This document shows positions 32,165-40,644 of a stretch of DNA of 64,000 bases, piece after piece. The translations under genes and the position numbers were made by a program. How positions within the stretch are numbered: position 1 is the first letter of the stretch; each line of letters starts with the position of its first letter. The notes under the pieces were generated by a model. That model was not told where the DNA came from and made no database searches. It worked only from the letters and a program-made list of their open reading frames with translations. The stretch lies in the NCBI RefSeq assembly GCF_021325795.1, contig NZ_JAHPZX010000001.1:1116001-1180000 (forward strand), read 5' to 3'. Origin of the DNA: Bordetella sp. LUAb4. GTDB lineage: Bacteria > Pseudomonadota > Gammaproteobacteria > Burkholderiales > Burkholderiaceae_B.

Positions 32165-34165
32165 TCACTCGCTCGCCAGCGCGGCGACCGGGTCCAGCCG
32201 CGCAGCCTTGCGGGCCGGCATGATGCCGAAGATCAAGCCGGTGGTCACGGCACAGCCGAATGCACCCAGGATGGCGCGCACCGAAAAGATCACCGGCGTA
32301 CCCACGGCGATGAGGACGATGCCGATGATCAGGCCAACCACCACGCCCGCGACGCCGCCCACCAACGACACCACCACCGATTCGCTCAGGAACTGACGCT
32401 GGATATCCCGTTGCCGCGCGCCGGTGGCCAGGCGGATACCTATCTCCCGCGTGCGTTCGCGCACCGTCATCAGCATGATGTTCATCACGCCTATGCCACC
32501 CACCAGCAGCGAGATGGCCGCGACCAACCCCATCATCATGGTCAAGGTCTGCTGGGTTTCCTGCTCCGCCTTCGCGGCCGCGACCGCGTTGTAGGTCTGG
32601 AAATCCCGTGAATGATGGGCCTCGGTCAGCGCGTCCGTGATGCGTTTCTCCGTCTCGGCGGCCTTGGTGGCATCGTCGAGCTGGATGGAGATGGCGGACA
32701 GCTTGGTGACGCCCAAGACCCGCCGGCTGCCAGTGGAGAACGGGATCAGCACGGCTTCGTCGTCATTGGAATCACCCGTCACCATGCCTCGCTCGCTCAT
32801 CTCGCCGATGACCTGGAAGGGTACGTTGTTAATCAGCATGTATTGGCCGATCGGGTCCTGTTCGCCATACAGCCTTCGGCTCACCCGTTTGCCCAGCACC
32901 GCCACCGTCGCCAGCTGGTGATCATCCGCGGCCGTGAAAAACAGCCCACGCGCCACCTTCCAGGCCATCATGCGGGCCGCCCGGCTTGGAATCGACCAGA
33001 TGGTGGTGGCCGTGTCGACATTGCCCGCGCGCAGGGTCACGTGCCCGGCGAGGAAGGGAGTCGCATCGTCGACATTGGGCACGCGCCGCACGATGTCCAC
33101 ATCGGCTTCCGTCAGCGTGCCTCCCACGGCGTGCGGATCGTCGCTGCCTGGAATCACATACATGCGCTTCGCCCCGAAGAGGGCCAGCTTGGCCATCACC
33201 TGGGCTTGCGTACCCGTGCCGATGGCCAGCATCACGATGACCGAGGCCACGCCGATGATGATGCCCAGCAAGGTCAGCAGCGTGCGGAAGCGGTTTACCG
33301 ACAGCGAGCGTTGCGCGGACATCAAGGCCTCGCGCATGTCGGCCCAGGCGCTCGCGGTGCGCGAGACGCCTTCCTCCATGCGCGCGGCATCGATCAAGGC
33401 GGGCGTCGCCTCGAGCAACGCGGGCGCCGCAGTGCCTGAGTCCGCGATCACTTGTCCATCACGCAGCTCGACGATCCGGCGCGCCTGCGCGGCGACTTCG
33501 CGGTCGTGCGTGATCAGGATGATGGTGTGGCCGGCATCGGCCAGCCCCCTGAGCAAGTCCATCACGTCGGCGCCGCTTCGCGTGTCGAGCGCACCGGTCG
33601 GTTCATCAGCCAGGATCAGGTGGCCGCGATTCATCAAGGCCCGGGCGATGGAAACGCGTTGCTGCTGTCCGCCGGATAACTCATTCGGCAGATGCGTCAT
33701 CCGCTGCGCCAGGCCCAGCCGGGTCAGCAAGGCGCGCGCGCGCGCCTCCCTTTCAGCGACCGATCCACCCGCGTAGATGGCGGGTACCTCCACATTACGC
33801 AAGACATCCAACGTGTGTATCAGGTGGTAGTTCTGGAACACGAAGCCGAACGCTTCCCGGCGCAGCCACGCGAGTTGGTCGGCGGAGAAATGGGCGATGT
33901 CCTGGCCCGCATAAAGGTACTCGCCCGACGTAGGGCGATCCAGGCAACCCAGGATGTTCATCAGCGTCGACTTGCCCGACCCCGACGCCCCCATGATGGC
34001 GACGAACTCGCCTTCGGTAATGGACAGCGATACGCCGCGCAGCACCTCAGTGGCAGGAGCGCCATCCTCGCCGCCATAGGACTTGCGTACGTCCCGCAAG
34101 GCAATCAGTACGGGGGGCTCGCCGTCGGCAGCACTGGCATGCGGCCGTTTCGATAATTTGGGCAT
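32165..34165 (-). CDS. Second MacB-type ABC transporter, without its own macA
   Basis: 666 residues, a close paralogue of the MacB encoded at 28602-30734 along almost the whole length. It has Walker [11 protein letters not shown], signature LSGGQQQR, Walker [14 protein letters not shown], a large periplasmic domain and the same C-terminal helices ending PVAALASE. It lacks the Gly/Ser/Asp-rich extension of copy 1. Its first residues, MPKLSKRPH, resemble the start of MacA (MSKSPKRPL), not of MacB, and its upstream DNA resembles that of macA. It ends 252 bases upstream of macA and may share MacA and the outer-membrane duct with copy 1. Confidence 0.92.
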   Translation of the reverse strand: MPKLSKRPHASAADGEPPVLIALRDVRKSYGGEDGAPATEVLRGVSLSITEGEFVAIMGASGSGKSTLMNILGCLDRPTSGEYLYAGQDIAHFSADQLAWLRREAFGFVFQNYHLIHTLDVLRNVEVPAIYAGGSVAEREARARALLTRLGLAQRMTHLPNELSGGQQQRVSIARALMNRGHLILADEPTGALDTRSGADVMDLLRGLADAGHTIILITHDREVAAQARRIVELRDGQVIADSGTAAPALLEATPALIDAARMEEGVSRTASAWADMREALMSAQRSLSVNRFRTLLTLLGIIIGVASVIVMLAIGTGTQAQVMAKLALFGAKRMYVIPGSDDPHAVGGTLTEADVDIVRRVPNVDDATPFLAGHVTLRAGNVDTATTIWSIPSRAARMMAWKVARGLFFTAADDHQLATVAVLGKRVSRRLYGEQDPIGQYMLINNVPFQVIGEMSERGMVTGDSNDDEAVLIPFSTGSRRVLGVTKLSAISIQLDDATKAAETEKRITDALTEAHHSRDFQTYNAVAAAKAEQETQQTLTMMMGLVAAISLLVGGIGVMNIMLMTVRERTREIGIRLATGARQRDIQRQFLSESVVVSLVGGVAGVVVGLIIGIVLIAVGTPVIFSVRAILGAFGCAVTTGLIFGIMPARKAARLDPVAALASE

Positions 34166-34258
34166 TAATGTCCGGGAACTGAAATGCGACCTCGATCGAA
34201 GCTTGGGACCAAACTTCGACGACTAGTTCCTGGATGGAGCAACGGCCCGCTATCGTAG
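34166..34258 (-). promoter_or_regulatory. Upstream region of the second macB, similar to that of macA
   Basis: Holds TCGAAGCTTGGGACC (from about 34196), TCGACGACTAGTTCC, CAACGG and TAGATAT in the order seen upstream of macA. The rest of the gap to 34463 has no gene. Confidence 0.5.
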
Positions 34259-34463
34259 ATATGAACAGGCGTTAACAGACATAAACAGGCAGGGTGGACC
34301 AGGGCGGTATTCTCACCAGACACCATCACCAGCGGGCTGGAAGTCACGCGTACGTCGACGCCACCCTGTCGCGCGCGCCACCCACGCGAAAGCCGACGGA
34401 CGAGGCAGTCAGGGCCTGAGCGCGCCGCGTAAAATTCCCGTCTTTCGTCCTTTGCCCGTCGCT

Positions 34464-35009
34464 ATGCCGCGTCATCGCCCGCTCCCCACGTACGCTATCG
34501 CTCGCCAGGAAGAACTGCGGCGCCGCCACCGCGCGGGCCGTTTCGGCGTGGCGACCATGCTGCTGGTGCTGGCGGTGCTGACGCTGCCGGAGATATTGGC
34601 CACGCCTACCTATAGCGTGCACCTTCCCGCCGCCGAGGCCGACCGGCCGCCGCCCGCCTTGCCCGATGGATCGCGGGTCGATCTGGAAACCGGCACGGCG
34701 CTTGAAGTGCAGTATTACAAGCACCGGCGGGAAGTCAGGCTGAGCGATGGCGCCGCGGAATTCACGATAAGCAAGGATCCGGACCGGGCGTTCGAGGCCA
34801 AGGCCAGCCTGGTCATGGCGCGCACCGACGCGGCCAGCTTCGGTATGCGGCGGGCCGGTACCGCTGTGCGGGTGGAAGTGAGATCGGGCACGGTGGAAGT
34901 GTTCGAAGGCCGTTGGCACCGGCGTCAATCGGTGGTGCTGCACGCCGGGCAGGGGGTGCAGACCAAGCCCGGTGGGGGGTTGACGGGGATTTTTCTTATC
35001 TCACGCTGA
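34464..35009 (+). CDS. FecR-like domain protein, orphan
   Basis: 181 residues from ATG 34464 (a TTG 12 bases earlier is possible). A basic N-terminus precedes one membrane helix (about 29-48, FGVATMLLVLAVLTLPEILA), then a periplasmic part with the FecR core pattern: LPDGSRVDLETGTALEVQYY followed by REVRLSDGAAEFTI. FecR proteins relay outer-membrane signals to ECF sigma factors, but the cytoplasmic N-terminal FecR segment, a sigma factor and a TonB receptor are all missing here. It stands alone between the second macB and the repeat array. Its role is unknown; the FecR assignment covers the beta domain only. Confidence 0.65.
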   Translation: MPRHRPLPTYAIARQEELRRRHRAGRFGVATMLLVLAVLTLPEILATPTYSVHLPAAEADRPPPALPDGSRVDLETGTALEVQYYKHRREVRLSDGAAEFTISKDPDRAFEAKASLVMARTDAASFGMRRAGTAVRVEVRSGTVEVFEGRWHRRQSVVLHAGQGVQTKPGGGLTGIFLISR

Positions 35010-35145
35010 ATGCGGCTGCCCGCATAGGGATCGGGACCCGTACGACCTGCGATTTTCAAATTTGCCCGTTTCGTCTTATTCTCCGCGCCGAAGATAAATA
35101 AGTGGCAATAAGGAATCGGCTGCCGGCGAAGGGTATTGATTGATG

Positions 35146-35164
35146 ACGGGGGGTAAACCCCCGT
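35146..35164. other. Short GC hairpin after the FecR-like gene
   Basis: ACGGGGG-GTAAA-CCCCCGT is a perfect 7-bp stem. No T-run follows, so it is not a classical terminator. A second inverted element, GGGCTAGCGCCC, follows near 35178. Confidence 0.5.
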
Positions 35165-35207
35165 GGCCCCCTTCTTCGGGCTAGCGCCCCTATAGCCACG
35201 GTGTCAT

Positions 35208-35331
35208 TTGAACCGAAGGCTTTGAGGATGATGTCCCATTGCCACGGGATTGAACCGAATGCTTTGAGGATGATGTCCCATTGCCACGGGATCGATCCGA
35301 AGGCTTTGGGGCGTTGCTCGTTGCCACGGAA
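35208..35331. repeat. 42-bp tandem repeat array in the leader of the SLC13-type transporter
   Basis: Two 42-bp units (35208-35249 and 35250-35291) differ at one base; a third, 40-base unit (35292-35331) is diverged. Two more degraded copies reach the start codon of the next gene. Each unit contains CCGAAGGCTTTG and CCATTGCCACGG; TCCC and GGGA near its end can form a small hairpin. The last copy supplies the AGGAGGA ribosome-binding site (CTGAACCGAGGAGGA). The 35010-35405 gap holds no gene. Confidence 0.85.
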
Positions 35332-35405
35332 TGAACCTGAGCCGAGGCGTACTTTGGGCCAACGCCCCATTGCCTGGGTATCGATCTGAACCGAGGAGGA
35401 AATTC

Positions 35406-36710
35406 GTGGATCTTGGCTTGTTGCCGGCCGCCATCCTGGTGACCGTGACCATTGTGTTGTGGGCCACCGCGCGCCTGCCCGAGTACCTGGTCGCATTGCT
35501 GTTCTTCGCGGCCGCCGCAATCCTGCATGTCGCCTCGGTCGACGTGATCTTCTCCGGCTTCGCCTCGGCGGCGTTCTGGCTGGTGCTGAGCGGCTTCGTG
35601 CTGGGCCTGGCCATACGCAAGGTCGGCCTGGCGGACCGCATGGCCGGCACGCTGGCCGCAAAGCTCAACGGCTCGTGGCCGCGCATGGTCGGCGGCGTGA
35701 TCCTGCTGACCTACGGCCTGGCCTACGTCATGCCGTCGAACATGGGACGCATCGCCCTGCTCATGCCTATCGTGATGGCGCTGGCCGATCGCGCCAGCCT
35801 GACGGAAGGCAGCCGCGGACGCATCGGCCTGGCCCTGGCCGTCGGCATGGGCACCTATCAGCTGTCCGCCACCATCCTGCCGGCCAACGTTCCCAACCTG
35901 GTCATGGCGGGCGCGGCGGAACAAGCCTATGGCGTGCATTTCGCCTATCTGTCTTACCTGTGGCTGCATACCCCGGTGCTGGCATTGCTGAAAGGGCTGG
36001 TCCTGCTGGCCACCATCTGCCTGATGTTCCCGGCACGGCCGCAAGCGATCGTCGCCACCGCCGCTCGCAAGCCGCTGAGCCGCGCGGAAAAGCGCCTGAG
36101 CGTGCTGCTGGTCATCACCCTGCTGCTGTGGATGACCGACACCTGGCACGGCATCTCGCCCGCATGGGTGGGCCTGGCGGCCGCCTGCGTATGCCTGCTG
36201 CCGCGGGTGGGCTTCCTGAACGGCGACGAGTTCGCCGCCGGCGTGAACGTCCGCACCTGCCTTTACGTCGCCGCCATCCTGGGCCTGGCCGCGCTGGTTA
36301 CCGCGTCCGGCCTGGGCCATGCCATCGGAGGCTGGCTCTTGGCCCTGCTGCCGTTGGACCCCGCCCAACCCCTGCGCACCTTTTACGCGCTGGTCGGTTT
36401 GACGGGCGTACTCAATTTCGTCGTCACCGCCAACGGCGTGCCCGCCTTGTACACGCCGCTGGCGCAAGCCCTGGCCGACGGCAGCGGCCTGCCCCTGATG
36501 ACGGTGCTGATGATCCAGGTGATCGGCTACGCGACGCCGGTGCTGCCCTACCAGGCCGCGCCTTTCGTCGTCGCCATGGGCATGGGCAAGGTGCCGCCGC
36601 GCGCAGGCCTGATGCTGTGCCTGGCCGTTGCCATCATCACCTTCGCTATCCTGGTGCCGCTGGATTATGCGTGGTTCAGGTTGCTGGGCTGGATCCCTGG
36701 TGGACACTGA
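35406..36710 (+). CDS. SLC13/DASS-type anion transporter
   Basis: 434 residues from GTG 35406, chosen because AGGAGGA lies 6 bases upstream; the in-frame ATG at 35331 lies within the repeat array. About 11-12 hydrophobic helices. The features of the divalent anion:sodium symporter family are visible: a helix-hairpin segment SGFVLGLAIRKVGLADRMA, then MPSNMGRIALLMPIVMALA (the SNT-like motif region) and GMGTYQLSATILPANVPN. A second hairpin-like repeat follows, LNFVVTANGVPALYTPLAQALA. Likely substrates are dicarboxylates, tricarboxylates or sulfate; the sequence does not tell which. It is monocistronic. Confidence 0.8.
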   Translation: MDLGLLPAAILVTVTIVLWATARLPEYLVALLFFAAAAILHVASVDVIFSGFASAAFWLVLSGFVLGLAIRKVGLADRMAGTLAAKLNGSWPRMVGGVILLTYGLAYVMPSNMGRIALLMPIVMALADRASLTEGSRGRIGLALAVGMGTYQLSATILPANVPNLVMAGAAEQAYGVHFAYLSYLWLHTPVLALLKGLVLLATICLMFPARPQAIVATAARKPLSRAEKRLSVLLVITLLLWMTDTWHGISPAWVGLAAACVCLLPRVGFLNGDEFAAGVNVRTCLYVAAILGLAALVTASGLGHAIGGWLLALLPLDPAQPLRTFYALVGLTGVLNFVVTANGVPALYTPLAQALADGSGLPLMTVLMIQVIGYATPVLPYQAAPFVVAMGMGKVPPRAGLMLCLAVAIITFAILVPLDYAWFRLLGWIPGGH

Positions 36711-37116
36711 TTTCACGCCAGCGCCAAGGCCTGCGCGGCTTCCAGTGCCGACTCCTGGGCGCTAAGGAAATAGCGCCTCAACAAGAAGCGCGGCATGGCC
36801 TGCATCGCTACGTTGCGCAACGCGAAGCGCCATGCCGCCGATGGCACATACACGGTTTCCGCGAGACATATCGATCACGGCCAGGTGAAATGCGCGCGCG
36901 GCAGGCTGCGCAGCAGCTCGGAATGGTTACTTATTACTTCACGATCGCGGGGGCCGTTCCTGCTTTATCGGGCAGAAGTATCGATAGCCTGAATCAAATG
37001 TGTCATTTCGCTCCGGATTCCTGCCCGGTGGGAGCGGGATGGCACGGGGCTTGCGGAATCGCGTAGGCATTTCATTCTGTTCAAACTCCGTTCCAAGCAA
37101 CGGCAAGGAGATACAC
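36711..37116. other. Gap between the transporter and the small exported protein
   Basis: 406 bases without a supported gene. A minus-strand open stretch ending near 36713 (residues such as VYVPSAAWRFALR and MPRFLLRRYF) resembles the C-terminus of short-chain dehydrogenases. It is closed by a stop at about 36875 and has no start. It could be a decayed gene fragment. The part from 36920 on is AT-richer and probably holds the promoter of the next gene. Confidence 0.3.
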
Positions 37117-37482
37117 ATGAAGCTTCGCAACCTGACTTCCGCCCTGGCCATCGCCTCGTTCTGCATCGCGGGCGCGGCCCACGCACAGACCGCGGCCCCC
37201 ACTACCCCCTCGACCACCCCGAATGACACCACGGCCACGCCGCCGAACAATTCGAAGGTCCCTCCCGGCACCGCCAATCCGACGTCGAAGAACTCCGGTG
37301 CCACGCCCAGCGCCAACACGCATAAGGGCACCAAGAACAGCGATGCCACCCATCACAGTGGTAAATCGAGCAGCAAGAGCAGCTCGGGCAGCATGAACAA
37401 GTCCGGCAGCATGAACCACGGCACCAGCGGTAATATGGCCGAACCGACCAATTCCGCTCCCAGCACCGGCGGTACCCGCTAA
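37117..37482 (+). CDS. Small exported Ser/Thr/Asn/Lys-rich protein
   Basis: 121 residues with a clear Sec signal peptide (MKLRNLTSALAIASFCIAGAAHAQ, here described; cleavage after AHA near residue 23) and a strong AAGGAG Shine-Dalgarno sequence. The mature part has almost no hydrophobic residues. Stretches of Thr and Pro (TTPSTTPNDTT) lead into Lys/Ser/Gly/Asn repeats (SSKSSSGSMNKSGSMNHG) containing NKSGSM/NHGTSG units. It is probably disordered in the periplasm or on the surface. No family is recognised with confidence. It is followed by a DUF1488-like gene in the same direction. Confidence 0.75.
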   Translation: MKLRNLTSALAIASFCIAGAAHAQTAAPTTPSTTPNDTTATPPNNSKVPPGTANPTSKNSGATPSANTHKGTKNSDATHHSGKSSSKSSSGSMNKSGSMNHGTSGNMAEPTNSAPSTGGTR

Positions 37483-37616
37483 GCCTCCCGCTTGAGCGCC
37501 AAGCCCGCTATCGCCGAGGTTGAGCCTTGGCCGGCGCGGGCCAGTTTCATACCGTCATGCGCACGCACCGCGAGGTCCGTGCGCATGACGTTTGTTTCAC
37601 GCACGGGAGATGCACC

Positions 37617-37880
37617 ATGGGAACTTTTGCCAGCGAGACCAATGCCCAGTTCAAGGACGACGAGATCCTCTTTTCCTTGACCATCAAGGGCGAGCCCCGC
37701 AAGTTTGAAATTTCCGGCGACGCCCTGCGGGAATGCTTCGGTGCCGAAGACGGCACCGGCAGCGCCCTGCTCAAGGCCTTCGAACGCGGCAGCGATCGCA
37801 TACGCCGCGCGGCTGAAGAAGCCCTCAACGCCCCCACTGACGGCCTGACGCCGCTGGGAACAGGAGATTTCGAAGAATAG
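37617..37880 (+). CDS. Small DUF1488-like protein
   Basis: 87 residues from ATG 37617 with a GGGAG Shine-Dalgarno sequence. The pattern EILFSLTIKGEPRKFEISGDALRECFG followed by LLKAFERGSDRIRRAAEEAL (quoted in parts) fits the DUF1488 layout: a short beta region, then a helix. The function of that family is not known. It is cytoplasmic, with no signal peptide. It lies 134 bases after the small exported protein. Confidence 0.6.
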   Translation: MGTFASETNAQFKDDEILFSLTIKGEPRKFEISGDALRECFGAEDGTGSALLKAFERGSDRIRRAAEEALNAPTDGLTPLGTGDFEE

Positions 37881-37914
37881 GCCCGTGGGCGGCGGCTGTC
37901 GCCGTCCCGTACCG

Positions 37915-38895
37915 CTACACCCCGCGCAATCGCGTCAACACTTCCGGATTGGCCAGATTCGCCGGCACGCCGGCAAAGAAGCGGTTGATGTTGTCGAAGG
38001 CCATGCCGAAGTAGGCTTCATAGTTGTCTTTCTCCACGAAGCCGAGGTGCGGCGTGCACAGTGCGTTATCCAGATGCAGCAAGGGATGATCGGCCCCGAG
38101 TATCGGCTCCGATTCAAAGGTGTCGACCGCGGCATAGCCGGGGGCACCCGCCTGTAGCGCCGCCGCCAACGCGCCGGCCTCGATGAGTTCAGCCCGGCTG
38201 GTGTTCACCAGCAATGCATCCGGCCGCATGCGCGCCAGGTCGGCTGGCGTGATCACGCCCCGTGTCGCATCGCTCAAGCGCAGATGCAAGGTCAGTACGT
38301 CGCTCTGGGCGAAGAATGCTTCGCGCGTGGGCGCCACCTCGACCCCGTCCGCACGTGCCGCGGCCGTCGATTCCGGCCCGCCCCACACCCAGACTTTCAT
38401 GCCGAAGGCTGCGCCATAGCCCGCCACCTGGCGCCCGATGCGGCCATAGCTCCACACGCCCAGGCGCTGTCCGCGCAGTTCCTGGCCCAAGGTGGCTTGC
38501 CAGCGTCCCGCGCGCAGGCCATTGGCCTCGCGCACCAGATGGCGACGGCTGGCCAACATCAAGGCCCACGCCAATTCCGCGGTGGCGGCGCCACTGCCCT
38601 TGCCTTCGGCCACTGCGATACCCCGCGCGGTACAGGCAGCCAGGTCGATATGGGCGGCGGTCTTGCCGATCTGGCTGATCAGGCGCAGGCGCGGCAGGCG
38701 ATCCAACAGGGCCGGTCCCACCGCGGTGCGCTCGCGCGTCAGCACGATGGCGTCGGCAGCGGCGAAGCGGCGCGCCAGTTCATCCAGATCCTTGGTGTTG
38801 TCGTGGTAGATCGTCACCTCATGCGCGGCCAGGGACGCATAGCAATCCAGGCCGCGCACACAATTCTGGTAATCATCGGGAATAGTTATTTGCAT
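37915..38895 (-). CDS. D-2-hydroxyacid dehydrogenase family protein (copy 1)
   Basis: 326 residues from ATG 38895 (a GTG at 38913 is possible). NAD-binding fold motif GVWSYGRIGRQVAGYG near residue 150; its glycine pattern G-x-S-x-G-x-x-G differs slightly from the common GxGxxG. The catalytic Arg is in NTSRAEL, Glu in DTFESEPI and His in CTPHLGF, as in phosphoglycerate-type dehydrogenases. The substrate is unknown. It is paralogous to the protein encoded at 44494-45447, with the same length and end pattern (PHLG[FY]V[EN][EK]DN). It is divergent from opgG. Confidence 0.87.
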   Translation of the reverse strand: MQITIPDDYQNCVRGLDCYASLAAHEVTIYHDNTKDLDELARRFAAADAIVLTRERTAVGPALLDRLPRLRLISQIGKTAAHIDLAACTARGIAVAEGKGSGAATAELAWALMLASRRHLVREANGLRAGRWQATLGQELRGQRLGVWSYGRIGRQVAGYGAAFGMKVWVWGGPESTAAARADGVEVAPTREAFFAQSDVLTLHLRLSDATRGVITPADLARMRPDALLVNTSRAELIEAGALAAALQAGAPGYAAVDTFESEPILGADHPLLHLDNALCTPHLGFVEKDNYEAYFGMAFDNINRFFAGVPANLANPEVLTRLRGV

Positions 38896-39000
38896 GACGA
38901 TGTCAGTCTCCACATTTTCATCACCCTGAATTAAGGAATAACGCCTCGCAAGAATTTATTTCACGTTTCCCGGGCTCCTGGCCCAATCGGTGGGGACATT

Positions 39001-40644
39001 GTGCAAAAATCGCGCTGTAACATCCATCCCACCCATTGGAGCCAGAGGCCGACTCACGTGTTCTCGCTTTCCTTTCGCCGGTTGACCGGCGCGTTGTCTG
39101 CCCTTGCCTTAACGACGGCCGCCTTCGCCGGAATGGGTTACGCCCAATCCGCGCGCGCTTTCTCGTTTTTCGACGTCATGAAACAGGCCAGGGAACTGGC
39201 CGACAAAAGCTATAAAGCGCCCGAACCCAACCTGCCCGATTCGCTGCAGGAGCTGAAGTTCGCCGGCTACCAGCAAGTCCGCTTCAAGAGCGACCGACTG
39301 CACTGGCGCGGCGCGGGCACCAAATTCCAGCTGAATTTCTATCACGAGGGCATGCACTTCAATACCCCCGTGAAGATCAACGAGATCGATGCCGCCGGGG
39401 TGCACGAGATCCAGTTCGATCCCAATGACTTCGATTACGGCAGCCTGAAACTGGACCCGTCGGCCCTGAAGAACCTGGGCTTTGCCGGTTTCCGCGTGCT
39501 GTTCCCCGTCAACAGCGCGGACAAGAAGGACGACGAACTGGCCTCCTTCCTGGGCGCCAGCTACTTTCGCGTGATCGGCCGGGGCCAGACATATGGCCTG
39601 TCCGCGCGTGGCCTGGCCATCGACACCGCCCTGCCGTCGGGCGAGGAATTTCCGCGCTTCCGCGAATTCTGGATTGCCCGTCCGGCCCCCGAAGACAACT
39701 ATCTCACCATCTACGCCCTGCTCGACTCGCCACGCGCGACCGGTGCCTATCGCTTCGTGCTGCGTCCCAACAGCCAGGACACGGTGATCGACGTCAAGGC
39801 CCGCATCTTCCTGCGTGATCAAGTGGGCCGCCTGGGCGTGGCGCCGTTGACCAGCATGTACCTGTTCGGCTCCAACCAGCCCTCGCCGGTTGCCAACTAC
39901 CGCCCCGAAATGCACGATTCGGATGGCCTGGCCATCCACACCGGCAACGACGAATGGGTCTGGCGTCCGCTGACCAATCCGCGCCGCCTGCAGGTCAGCG
40001 CGTTCTCGGCGGAAAACCCCAAGGGTTTCGGCCTGCTGCAGCGTGGCCGCGAATTCAGCCGCTATGAAGACCTGGACGATCACTACGAAAAACGGCCCAG
40101 CCTGTGGATCGAGCCCAAGACCGACTGGGGTAAAGGCAGCGTACAGCTGATCGAAATCCCCACGAAAGATGAAACCAATGACAACATCGTCGCCTTCTGG
40201 GTGCCGGAAAAGCCGCCCGGCAAGGGCGAGCCGCTGGATGCGGATTACCGCATGACCTGGACGATGAACGACAGCAAAGCCCACGCCACGCCGTTGGCAT
40301 GGGTGGCGCAGACGCGTCGCTCGCGTGATGAAGTCAAGGGCGCGGATCTGGTGCGCCGTTCCGACGGCAGCATCACCTTCGTGGTGGACTTCGTCGGCGA
40401 CTCGCTCAAGTCGCTGCCCGCCGATTCCACCGTCACCGCTGACACGTGGGTCGACGGCAATGGCCAGATCGTCGAGAACAGCGTACGTCCCAACGGCGTG
40501 ACGGGCGGCCGCCGCCTGACGCTGCGGGTGAATGTGAAAGACCAGACAAAACCGGTGGAAATGCGGGCTTTCCTGACCAACGGCCAAGCGCCTTTGTCGG
40601 AAACCTGGAGCTACCGCCTGCCCAATGAACCTGAAGCAAAATAA
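39001..40644 (+). CDS. opgG: Glucan biosynthesis protein G (periplasmic OPG synthesis)
   Basis: 547 residues from GTG 39001; GTG 39058 is a plausible alternative that leaves a neat signal peptide. The signal region [21 protein letters not shown] precedes the mature domain ([19 protein letters not shown]). Conserved MdoG segments are present: [20 protein letters not shown] (in part), [35 protein letters not shown] (in part), [16 protein letters not shown]. OpgG acts in the periplasm on beta-glucan backbones made by OpgH. Its stop lies inside opgH (20-base overlap), so the two are coupled. Confidence 0.95.
   Translation: MQKSRCNIHPTHWSQRPTHVFSLSFRRLTGALSALALTTAAFAGMGYAQSARAFSFFDVMKQARELADKSYKAPEPNLPDSLQELKFAGYQQVRFKSDRLHWRGAGTKFQLNFYHEGMHFNTPVKINEIDAAGVHEIQFDPNDFDYGSLKLDPSALKNLGFAGFRVLFPVNSADKKDDELASFLGASYFRVIGRGQTYGLSARGLAIDTALPSGEEFPRFREFWIARPAPEDNYLTIYALLDSPRATGAYRFVLRPNSQDTVIDVKARIFLRDQVGRLGVAPLTSMYLFGSNQPSPVANYRPEMHDSDGLAIHTGNDEWVWRPLTNPRRLQVSAFSAENPKGFGLLQRGREFSRYEDLDDHYEKRPSLWIEPKTDWGKGSVQLIEIPTKDETNDNIVAFWVPEKPPGKGEPLDADYRMTWTMNDSKAHATPLAWVAQTRRSRDEVKGADLVRRSDGSITFVVDFVGDSLKSLPADSTVTADTWVDGNGQIVENSVRPNGVTGGRRLTLRVNVKDQTKPVEMRAFLTNGQAPLSETWSYRLPNEPEAK

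Noticed and set aside
36713-36875. C-terminal remnant of a short-chain dehydrogenase on the minus strand
   Set aside because: Residues look plausible, but there is no start, an in-frame stop precedes it, and GC-rich DNA often gives protein-like frames; too weak to call a pseudogene.
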